Shown here: positions 33,501-45,500 of the stretch, piece by piece
How positions within the stretch are numbered: position 1 is the first letter of the stretch
Layout of the letters: each line of letters opens with the position of its first letter
Assembly: GCA_963931865.1 (NCBI GenBank)
Contig: OZ007518.1
Span: forward strand, 2,054,252-2,118,251
Length of the DNA stretch: 64,000 bases
DNA from: Axinella damicornis
Lineage: Eukaryota; Porifera; Demospongiae; Axinellida; Axinellidae
Reading direction: 5' to 3'
The notes under the pieces: generated by a model
Databases searched by the model: none
The model's input: the letters and a program-made list of their open reading frames with translations, nothing else
Told to the model about the DNA's origin: nothing
Translations under genes and position numbers: made by a program

Positions 33501-36500
33501 GCATGAATCAGCCAAAAGTGGATGTTTGATTACAGTGTAATAAATCATCCAATAATGGATGGCAGGAATCATCCAAAAATGGATGATTATTGAACATATT
33601 GGTTCCCTATAGAGAATAAGAAGCCAAATTTGGATGATTTTTGCATGGTATGCAATAATCATCCAATTTTGGATGATTATAGATGGTCTAAAATCATCCA
33701 TTTTTGGAATCAGAACATACCTCAAAGCATCATACACTAAATAAACTTGTCACATAGTTTCAGCCAACAATCATGGTATGCAGTGTACACCAGTACCCAA
33801 CATGCATTGCAGGCAGGAAGGTCAGTCTCTGCACTCCTCATTTCTGTGAGAGATCTCCCCCTATTCCTACCTTTTTCTGAAGGTTGACATCTGCCTGTGC
33901 TATGAGCAGACGCTCCATGATTTCACCATGGTTTTTCTCACACGCAATGTAGAGCGGAGATTCACCATCCTGGAAGTTACGAATGGTATTGATCATGGAG
34001 TGTACATGCAGATGAACCAGGCCAACCAGTTCCTGCTGCTACATGAGTGATGGACTACCATATACATAAGCCGGTTCACATGGTGTACAAGCTAATCTGA
34101 CAGTTCCTAGTCTGGGTTCACTTGTGGATGTGGGTTGGCATTAGGCAGCTATGAATACTGAACTAGGGAACAGTCAGCCAGCACTTACAGGGGCTAAGTG
34201 AACTTCAAATAGGAATTTACATTGGAGCCAATTAATTAACCCTGATGGGAATCTGTGCTGTGTAAATTGGGCTATAAGTAGTTCAACTGCTGGAATCTGA
34301 TGCAATATTTATAAGGCATCACTCTGGGTCATTAGTTTTTTGGTTGAAGCAGGGATTAATGGGATGGTGGAGTGAGTGACTCACTAAGGGGTAAACTTCA
34401 TCAGCTGATGGGTGCTGACAAAGGCACATTGTTATAGGACAAGTGCCACAAGAGCAACAGCAGGTATGCAGCATGTGACTTCTAGTCAGTTGTGGAACAG
34501 ATGACGAAATGAGAAAGCAATTTCCCAGCAGTGCTCAAACAACCCATTACATACTCATTTGCTGCTCATTTTGCACGTGCGACTTCAATTTCAGGTGTAT
34601 TATCCACATGTCATATCCTAAAAGAGTGTACAAGTCGTGATTTGCTTCGACAGCAGACCTAGCAGCTAGTAGATACTTCCAATACTGCATACCTTTAGTC
34701 CAAGACTGTTGGGCAAATTTTCAGCATGAAAACAGTTCACGGCATATAATTAGGCCACACCAAACAGATGACAAACTTGGCAGAATTTCCTATACAGCTG
34801 TCCCATGCACTCACATTAGAGTTACTCTAAGACAATAATTATTATGCAGCACAGGTATCTTGTAAGTCTCCTTCAGAAATATACTGAGCAGTGTATGTGA
34901 TTTTTTCAACATTGTGTCAACACTAACTGAGAGCATCCCACATAGGTTTTTATACTATACTTCAATGAAATACTGCGATATGATTGGCCAATTGAAGGGG
35001 TTTAAATCACTTATACACCTGTAAATTTATACACGTGTAAAACTTCACTTATACACCTGTAAATTTCATGTAGTTACAGCGTCATACATTTAGCATCATA
35101 GCAAGACTAGATAGCTACCTCAATGTACAGTTCATGATTCGGTCTTGCGCGCGAGTGTCTTTGCGCGTGAGCGCTGTAGCCAGATGAGTACAGTAGTGTG
35201 GAGCTGTACTTTCGGACTTGGTCGTCTTATGTCTCACCTCCGTAAGTGTCACGGGGCGGGGCGAATTTGGTGCGATCCCAGAGTCTGGTTCCGCTTCGGA
35301 GTCACAGTCCCAAACACGAGGCACGAGTATTAAATCGATCGAGTTGTCGGTTAGCGGATGGCGAGAGCAGCTGCTATTAAAATCGCCCATCTCTGCACGA
35401 AGTCTTTCTAACTGAACGGTTGCTAATACAGACAGCGATTTGATTGGCTGCCAGCTGTATAGTATAAATACCTTACACAATGAAACCCTCGGGGCCTATG
35501 GGATTTAGAGGTGGTTACTATTTTCCGGGACGGGACGGGACGGGACGGTCCCGTCCCGTCCCGGCTACTAATTTCCGGGACGGCTCGATCGAACTAGCCT
35601 TGTTCCCAGGCCCACACGGGGAACGAGGCTACGATCTAACGCACACCGCTTCGTAAGTCTCGCGCGCTTGCCTTGTACTGTTTGTGTGTAGCTATGTACG
35701 TGTTCATGGTGTTCAGATCAGACGAAGTGTCAAAGCAGCGAAATGGACGAAGACTCGGTGGCTTTAGTGAAGGTCAGACTAACGATCAGTGAGGTTGTGG
35801 AAGTGTTACGTGATCCATCCAAGTATTAAGCTTACTGTTCCTTCCTAGAGGCCTAAGGCAGTTCCCAATCTCCACAGTTCGTACGTATTACATGTAGCTG
35901 CTGCTACGTACTCTTTCAAGAAACAAAGGATCCAAATGCAGGACTCTCCGAGCTCCATCCAGTTCAGCTGTTCTGCAAACTTCCATTTCATCTTGCAAAT
36001 AATATTATTTACTGTATTCTTGGCAATCTGTAGCTGTACTCAGTACTCGCGATCGCTGTCAAGCTCGAGCCGTCCCGGAAATTAGTAGCCGGGACGGGAC
36101 GGTCCCCGTCCCGTCCCGTCCCGTCCCGGAAAATAGTAACCACCGATTTAGATCCCCTTTGAAACCTATAGACACCCTTGCGCTTCGCGCGCGGGTGTTT
36201 ATATAGTTTCCGTGGGGCTCTAAATCCCGTAGACCTTCGCTTTCATTGTTTAACCTATATTTAAACCGCACAAGTGTTTCACTACACCAGTATACGCCCA
36301 GGGTGGCTCTACGTGTAGTGTTCCAAAATCCCATGTATAAGAGTGGCCGGAGTATAATTATGTAAGCCATTCCCACCTTCCGTTGAAGGTTGACATCTGC
36401 CTTTGCTATGAGAAGACGATCCACGATTTCACCATGGTTATTCTGACAAGCCACATAGAGGGGGGATGCACCACTCTGGAAGTGAAGAAAGGTATAGCTC

Positions 36501-39500
36501 ATGAAGTCTACATGCAGCTACCATATACATCAGCTGGCTTACATGATCTGTAGTTAACTCAATTCATAATCTGGGTTCACTTTCTGGATGTGGGTTGGCT
36601 TTATGTAGGTAGCTATGAAAAAGCACTTGAAAATAAGTGGGTTTGAAATAGAAAGAAAATCTCATGCATGATTTAGTGATCGAGGCATAACTGGGTCATT
36701 AAGGTGCTCTGTCTATAGATTCAAAATAAGTCATAGCAGTGGATACTTAACATGATGACCTCATCAACTATTACGTCATTGTAATGACTGATTAGATTGG
36801 AGCAGGGACTAATGTGGATGAGTGGATGGCGGAGTGAGATTGACTGACTAGGGGGTACCCACGGCACAATAGTACCTACCATGTGCTAGTCAGCTGAAGG
36901 GTGCCTAGGCAAAGGCACATAATCATAGGACAAGCACCGCAAGAGCAATAGGCTTGTAGGCACCACCTTCCATTGAAGGTTGACATCTGTGTTTGCCTTG
37001 ACCAGATGACCATAACACACAACACTTTCTCTTTCCATTACAGAATAGCTATATAATACCTCCATGATGCAATTGGCTCTTAGTGGGTGTGGTTATAATG
37101 AACGCCACTTGATGGTGAATGCTAGCAAGCTGTCCCCAGTATTAAGTTAATGTGAACATTTCCACAGCCTATTGTAATGAGCAAAGGTGGTCCATACCTC
37201 TTCAAAACTGCAGTGTCCTTTTCGCTGGGAGCTCATGTAGCTAGTTGGAAATGTGGTAAATTGGTGAAGCAAACGAAAGCACAAAGCAGCGGTGTAACAA
37301 CTGAAGGAGGGGCTAAAACCGCAAATGCACAGGCACGAGTCGCTGTGCAGAAACTCACGGTCGAGCGCTTCTGTCTTCTTTTTGACCTTTAATTTTTCAA
37401 GCGCCCAATTCAACAATCCAGAACAGCTCTCAAGAACGGATTCTTACCACAGCATTGTGATTGTTCCCGTGTACTGACACTGAAACTCAACCTGGTGGCA
37501 AACTTGTGAGCGCTGTAATAGTTTTTGTCTTCCCTTTGGCTTGCTTTGACATCACGTGACGTGCATTAATTGGGACAAGTCCTAAGACAGCCACCTACGC
37601 AACTGTGAAAGTTATGCACCATGAAAATATAGTGTCTCCACGTATGCTAACGTCACATGGTAGGCCATGGTACATATAGGCTCATGTTAATCTTGTCCTT
37701 GTTCGTTTCATTCTAATTATATAGAATGGCTTTGTATGACCATTTTAGAAGGTAGCATGGACACTGAAGAGAAGCTTCTTGATTCACAACAAATACTAGG
37801 TGGTTGGTAGGTCTCTCTAGAGTGCTCTGTGTCAGTATTGCATCATACACTAAATAAACTTGTCATATCCCATCCTAGCCATGGGGGGTCGATGTGACCC
37901 TACTGGAGTCATAGATGCTATAAACAAATATACTAGAAATACTATGTACGGTATTTACACTTTGGATTACACATCAAATAGCTTAGATTCTAGGGCATCC
38001 CCTCATACAGTGTATATAACATGTGGTGCGATTACAGATTACAGGCACCCAAGCAAAAGTAGTAGCTATAATGGCTGGGAATGGGATATAGTTTCAGTCA
38101 ACTGTCATGGTATGCACTGTGTGAGTTGTGCACCAGTATCCAACATGCATGCAAGCAGGGAGGTCAGTCCCTGCACTCCTCTTTTCTGAGAGAGCCCTCC
38201 CCATCATTTCTCTAGCTAATGGCCACTATTCCCACCTCTGTCTGAAGGTTGACATCCGCCTTTGCTATTAGCAGACGATCCACAATTTCACCATGATTAT
38301 TCTGACACACGATGTGGAGTGGAGACACACCATCCTGGAAGTGAGGAATGGTATAGCTCATGAAGTGTACATGCAGATGAACCAGGCCAACCAGTTCCTG
38401 CTACTACATGAGTGATGGACTACCAGTCGGTTCACATGGTATACAAGCTAATCTGGATTGACTGACAGTTCCTAGTCAGGGTTCACTTGTGGATGTGGGT
38501 TGGCATTAGACAGCTATGAATACTGAACTAGGGAACAGTCAGCCAGCACCTAATTAAGTGAACTTCAAATAGGAATTTACATTGGAGCCAATCAATTAAC
38601 CTTGATGGGAATCTGTGCTGTTATAAGTAGTTCAACTGCTGAAATCTGATGCATTAGTTTTAAGGGATCACTCTGGGTTAGCTTTTAGTTTGGAGCAGGG
38701 ATTAATGGGATGGTGGAGTGAGTGTCTCACTAGGGGGTCACCTTGCATGGTCAGCTGAAGGCTGCCCAGGCAAAGGCACATTGTTATAGGACAAGTGCTG
38801 CAAGCAGGTATGCAGCATGTGACTTCTAGTCAGTTGTGGAACAGACGATGAAATGAGAAAGCAATTTCCCAGCAGTGCTCAAACAACCCATAACATACTC
38901 ATTTGCTGCTCCTTTTGCACGTGCGACTTCAATTTCAGGTGCATGTCATATTCTAAAAGAGTGTACGAGTCGTGACTTGCTTCGACAGCAGACCTAGCAG
39001 CTAGTAGATACTTACTGCATATCTTTAGTCCAAGATTGTTGGGCAAAATTTTCAGCATGAAAACTGTTTGTGGCATATAGGCCACGCCAAACAGATGGCA
39101 AACTGGCCGAATTTTCTCTCATTACAAAACATGCTAGTAGTGCTGTGTAACATTCAGACTAATTGCCTCTTGTAGTAAATAATTGGCAAATAATTGACAG
39201 TGTAAACGGTATGACCTTTGCACCCCATGCTGTTGCAACAAAGAGATGGCCACCACACACTACAACACTATGGGGAGGAAGGTTCACTACAAACTGCTGA
39301 GCAGTCCTTGGCCAAAGATGCCTCAACTGAGGAGGAGAAAGGTGGAAGACCAGCTGTATCCAGTTGAATCACTCTTCCACACTTTATTGTTATTGATTGA
39401 ATCATTGCAACATCTTGCAGTGCCTTATTCTACTCTCTGAAGTTCACAAGCAAGTTGTGCCGCTTCAGCAATGAGTGAAGCGCGTATTTCAGTGGGTTTA

Positions 39501-42500
39501 AAGTTGATGTCCTGGATGTTCTTGAGCCACCTTTCAATCAAGATCTTTCTTTGGTGGGAGTTCTGACGAGATAAGGCCCAACTCATACGCCAGAACTCTG
39601 CCTTAAGCAGAGAGCAAAGTCTTCCATTAGATTGCGGTTGGAAGGGAGATTTCATTGTGGCCTTCCTCATAATAGGTCCAGCTTTCTATCGAGAGAAGAG
39701 GTAGACAAAAGCTTGTCCTCACTAAATTCACCGTCCAAAGCGGGGTCTACTGTTAGGATTCCACGCACGTCGGGTTCTGAAACAGTGTACAAATGGCAGG
39801 GGAAAGTATGATGCAGTATAAAATACCACAGACTTTAAAAGGACACAAGTCAATTAAGGCGTGGTTCCTGCCGTTACGCGTGTACGAAGAGAACGCAGTA
39901 ATATACGGAAAAATTAAAATGATTTTGTTTACTGGTTTGACTTCGTCAATGTAGTCGCTCTCTGCGTTCGTACTTCGAGCTGAAGTTGTGGTGGCCGAAG
40001 AGTACGGGGGTCGTGAGTTTCGTTCACGAGTGATTTAGCCAATGGGGTGAATCTCTGAAGCAAGCAGGTCAAGTTGATGTGTACAATCTAGGCTACCAGC
40101 CGACTTTAGGGTCCAGCAAATGGAGAACAAATTTGGACTTGACTGTTGTGCAGAATTCTGTCATTCTATTGAGAACAATTGATGGTTGTTGTGATCATCA
40201 CACCTTAGCATGTTGACCTTAACTTGACCACGCCCACTGACAACTGTTAATTAGGAAGCCACACCCCTTTAAAATAAGGCAGTGAAGGACACTATAGAGC
40301 AAATTCTGGAATTGTGCTAGTACCTGGAGCTTGCATGTAAACTCCTACGAACGTGGGCTACCACATGAAGTCTGGGGAAACTGTAGCTAGCTACGGCTAG
40401 GCTACACGAGCAATTTCAGATAATTCGCGTACCTTATCCACGGTCTGTATCAAGCTTTTCTCGAACGTGCAAGGAGGCCTCCGTTTCCCCAGAAGAATAT
40501 GAGTAGGACACATCCAACACTCCACAAAAAATCACAAACAGTCTAAATCATGCATTAATAGCTCACTTCTTTACTGAAACTTTGATATCACCAGCCATTC
40601 CCTCGAATGTCGCAGCTTATTCCACAGCGTAAAAATATGATCTTGGTATCAGCAGAAAGCTCAAAAACTGCTGATTTCAATTTACCCGTACCTTTTTGCA
40701 ATCATGCGCAAGAAAATCAGGGCTATCCCCAGTTGATGACGTCTGCACTGACGAGTTGTATACATAATTTATATTGCGGCCAGGTTGACACGGGACCGTA
40801 GAAGTGCGTGTGTCGCAGTGTTTTACTGGAAAGATACCAGCGGGTCAGTGATCATATCCCTTAATTGTGGAAGGTTAACGTCCTGGATTACTACCGTACT
40901 GCTTCCAAAAGTTACCAGAGTATTGAAATAAAGCATAAAATACAGGCAATGTGAAGACTGTTAGCATTCAGTTCTGTGTACAGTAGGCTGCGTGGGTGGC
41001 CAGTTGTAACTTGTAATTGTCAATTATGAGCTGGAATGTCCTACATGTCTTGTAATGACAGTATTCAAGGGGCAACCGCACTCCTGGTAGCCGTGTTTAA
41101 ATGGTAGCACAAGCTAAGTGTGACATATAGTGCTCTCAAGTACCATTCATAGCCAACCCCGGTTGCGACTTGCCGTAGCGCAAGATAAGTATTGCAATTC
41201 GTTCAAATTAATGCACATGCTACATGGCAACCACGCTCAGTCGATTGCATGCAATGGCAACCAAAAGGAAGACAAGACATTATTACAGCACTCACAACGT
41301 AGCCAGCACGGTGAGTTTCGGCATGTAAGCGTCAGTGAACGATAGCGATCACGGCCGTGTGGTCAGAATCTTTGTGGGGCCTTTGTAAGTCTGTATTGGC
41401 AACCAACATCAAAGAGAGCGATCGAGCGATGGCGGCCAACGGCACTACAAAAGCGCTTGTATCTCCACCACCAAGGTGAGTTTCAGCACCAAAATTGTAC
41501 GGTGAGGACAGTGCATGATAGCGATCATGACGGTGTAGTCATAATCTTTGCAGGCCATTGCTAAGCAGTTAAACATTAATTATTTATTTACATTAACTAA
41601 TTTCGAGGGGCGACCACACTCCTGGTAGCCGCGGTTAAACGGTAGCACAAGCTAAGTATGACAGTTCGTTCCAATTGTCACACATCACGTGAGTACCATG
41701 ATAGCTATATATAGGGAAGATCAGAAATTACTTAGAGTGCTCTCAAGTACTGAATAAAACCGCATTGCAACCCTGGTTGCGACTCGCCGTAGCGCAAGCT
41801 AAGTATTGCAATTCCTTCCAATTAACGCACATGCCACGTGGCAACCACGTTCAGTCGATTGAGTCAGCAATGGTGTCTAAAGGGAAGACAAGAACTTATT
41901 ACAGCGCTCACAACTTCGCCAGCACGGTGAGTTTAGGCATGTGAGCGTCAGTGGACCACAGCGATCATACCTGTGTGGTCGGAATCTTTGTGGGGCCTTC
42001 GTAAGAGCTGTACTGGCGACAAACTTCGAAGACAGCGATCGAGCAATGGCGGCCAACGGCCGCTTGTATCTCCCCCACCAAGGTGAGTGTTTCAGCACCA
42101 AAATTGTACGGTGAGGACAGTGCATGATAGCGATCACGACGGTGTAGTCAGAATCTTTGTGCGCCATTCCTATCACTGGAACGAATTATTTACATTAATT
42201 ATATTGGGTTATATTATATATTATATTACGAGGGGCGACCGCGCTCCTGGTAGCCGCGGTTAAACGGTAGCGCAAGCTAAGTGTGACCATTCGTTCCAAT
42301 TATCACACATCACTTGGGTACCATATAGCTATATATATTACGAGAGGCAACCGCACTCCTGGTAGCCGCGGTTAAACGGTAGCACAAGCTAAGTGTGACA
42401 GTTCGTTCCAATTACCGGTATCACACATTACGTGAGTACCATGATAGCTATATATATAGCTAGGGAAGATCACAAATTATTCAGATTTGGAGTGATCTCA

Positions 42501-45500
42501 AGTACCGAATACATAGCCGCGTTGCAACCCCGGTTGCGACTCGCCGTACGCGTAGCTCAAGCTAAGTATTGAAATTCGTTCCAATTAACGCACATGCCAC
42601 GTGGCAACAACGCTCAGTCGATTGCGAGCAATGGCGACCGAAAGGAAGGCAAGACATTATTACAGCACTCACAACTTAGCCAGCACGGTGAGTTTCGACA
42701 TGTAAACGTCAGTGAACGACAGCGATCTCGGCCGTGTGGTCAGAATCTTTGTGGGGCCTTCGTAAGACTGTACTGGCAACCAACGTCGAAGAGAGCGATC
42801 GAGTAATGGCGGCCGACGGCACAACAAAAGCGCTTGTATCTCCACCACCAAGGTGAGTTTCAGCACCAAAATTGTACGGTTGGGACAGCGCATGATAGCG
42901 CTCATGAAGGTGAAGTCAGAATCTTCGTACGCCATTCCTATCGCTCGAACGAGTTATTTACATTAATTAATTAATTATATTCGAGGGGCGACCGCACTCC
43001 TGGTAGCCGCGGTTAACGGTAGCACAAGCTAAGTGTGACAGTTCGTTCCAATTATCACACTTCACGTGAGTACCATGATAGCTATATATATATAGGGAAG
43101 ATCAGAAATTATTTAGAGTGCTCTCAAGTAGCCGCGTTGCAACCCCAGTTGCGACTCGCCGTAGCGCAAGCTAAGTACAAGTATTGCAATTCGTTCCAAT
43201 TAACGCACATGCCACGTGGCAACCGGAAACGCTCAGTCGATCGCGAGCAATGGTGACCAAAGGGAAGACAAGAAGTTATTACAGCACTCACAACTTAGCC
43301 AGCGCGGTGAGATTTGGCATGTGAGCGTCAGTGTACAACAGCGATCACACCAGTGTGGTCAGAATCTTTGTGGGGCCTTCGTAAGAGCTGTACTGGCGAC
43401 GAACGTCGAAGAGAGCGATCGAGCAATGGCGGCCGACGGCACAACAGAAGCGCTTGTATCTCCACCACCAAGGTGAGTTTCAGCACCAAAATTGTACGGT
43501 TGGGACAGTGCATGATAGCGATCATGAAGGTGTAGTCAGAATCTTCGTACGCCATTCCTATCGCTCGAACGAGTTATTTACATTAATTAATTATATTATA
43601 CCAGGGGCAACCGCACTCCTCGGGCGTACTAAGACGTGGGAAATCAATTTCACGTCACGCGGAGAATAAATTATAGTCTACGGAAATATTCATTTAGTGT
43701 ACGGAGAAAGATAATGGCGGCGCGAAAAAACGAGCAGAGTATAGTCTACTAGTGTGTCTCTCTGGATGATAGTTGTAGCTTCGCTTTGTGCTAGTTGTAG
43801 CCTATACCTTTGGTAGTTGCTTGTGTGACTACGTGGTGCTGCTCCTGTGTGGATTTCGAACGGCAGTATATGCTTGAACTTTACACTGTGTCCTGCCGTA
43901 GCGCAAGCTAAGTATCGCAGTTAGTTCCAATTGACGCACATGCCACGTGGCAACCACGCTCAGTCGATCGGCCAAAGGGAAGACACGAAGTTATTACAGC
44001 ACTTACAACTTTGCCAGCACGGTGAGTTTCGGCATGTAAGCGTCAATGAACGACAGCGATTACGGCTGTGTGGTCAGAATGTTTGTGGGGCCTTCCTAAG
44101 ACTGTACTGCAACCAACGTCGAAGAGAGCGATCGAGCAATGGCGGCCAACGGCACGACAAAAGCGCTTGTATCTCCACCACCAAGGTGAGTTTCAGCACA
44201 ATTATTGTGCGTGTGTCTAACTGCATGATAGCGGTCACGACGGTGTAGTCAGAATTTTTGTAGGCCTTTCCTGCGAGCTATGAAGTTTGATTATTAGATT
44301 ATCGAGGGGCGACCGCACTCCTGGTAGCCGCGGTTAAACGGTAGCACAAGCGAAGTGTGACAGTTCGTTCCGATTATCACACATCACGTGAGTACCATGA
44401 TAGCTATAATATATAGGGAAGATCAGAGAGTGCTCTCAAGTACCGAATAAAACCATTCATAGCCGCGTTGCAACGACTCGCCGTAGCTATAATTATAGTG
44501 AAAGCTAATTATTGCAATTCGATCCAATTAACGCACATGCCACGTGGCAACCACGCTCAGTCGATCGCGAGCAATGGCGACCAAAAGGAAGGCAAGACAT
44601 TATTACAGCGCTCACAATTTAGCCAGCACGGTGAGCTTCTGCATGTAAGCGTCAGTGAACGACGCGATCACAGCCGTGTGGTCAGAATCTTTGTGTGCCT
44701 TTCCTAAGGACGGTACTCCCACCGGAAGTCGATGGAGCGCTCGAGCAATGGCGGCCAACGGCGAGACAAAAGCGCTCATATCTCCACCACCAAGGTGAGT
44801 TTCAGCACCAAAATCCTACGTTTGGTCAGTACATGGTAGCGATCACGATCATCGCGGATGGTATAGTCAGAACCGTTGTAGGGCATTCGTAGCTAAATAG
44901 TCACCGCACTGTACTCCTGGCCTGGTAGCCGGTGCATCTCACCGGCAAGGCAAGCTGACCCTTCAGAATGGTACTCCGGTATTACTTTCACCCCGAGCAG
45001 ACTCTGATTGCATCCACCAGCATGTACTTACAGCTCCAAGGTAAGTTTGGATCGTCTCAGTTAGTGCGCACATGTAGCTACGTGGCTGTCTCATTCCCAG
45101 CGGATCCGGAACGAAAAAAAAATCCACCCACACAAGGAGGCCAAAATTTAGGGTTAATTTTAGGGTTAGGGTCATAACTCCACCACAAAGATGAGTTTCA
45201 GCACAATTTTTATACGTTTGTGTCAATCAAAAATTAGAATGATGATGGTGCAGTCAGAATCTCTCCCTGTCCCCCACTGTGCTCAGGAGTTATTTAATTT
45301 TTGGTCCAAATTAATTCCCTACCAGTAGTGTAATTACGCGGCACAATTTTTCCCCTACCAGGAGTGTAATTATATTATGTTGGATTACGCGGCACAATTT
45401 TTCCCCTACCAGGAGTGTAACGAGGGGCGACCGCACTCCTGGTAGCCGCAGTTAAACGGTAGCACAAGCTAAGTGTGACAGTTCGTTCCAATTGTCACAC

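Larger units (their letters stand above)
30801..33723. mobile_element. Foldback-type element with subterminal tandem repeats
   Basis: Outer ends GGTATAGTCCGGTTCC and (inverse) GGTATGTTCTGATTCC continue into TGGATGATTTTAGACCATC on both sides. Each end is filled with tandem about 60-bp units built on ATCATCCA.AAATGGATG (30820-31140 in one orientation, 33160-33600 in the other). AAAGCATCA flanks both sides (30792-30800, 33724-33732). The interior includes one array-type unit (31141-31700), a nested 534-bp element and two short coding-like stretches. Confidence 0.75.

Noticed and set aside
36059..36502. A 147-codon minus frame through an ANK exon into GGGAC repeats
   Set aside because: Only 36377-36475 is exon; the rest reads through intron and the end of the hAT-like element.
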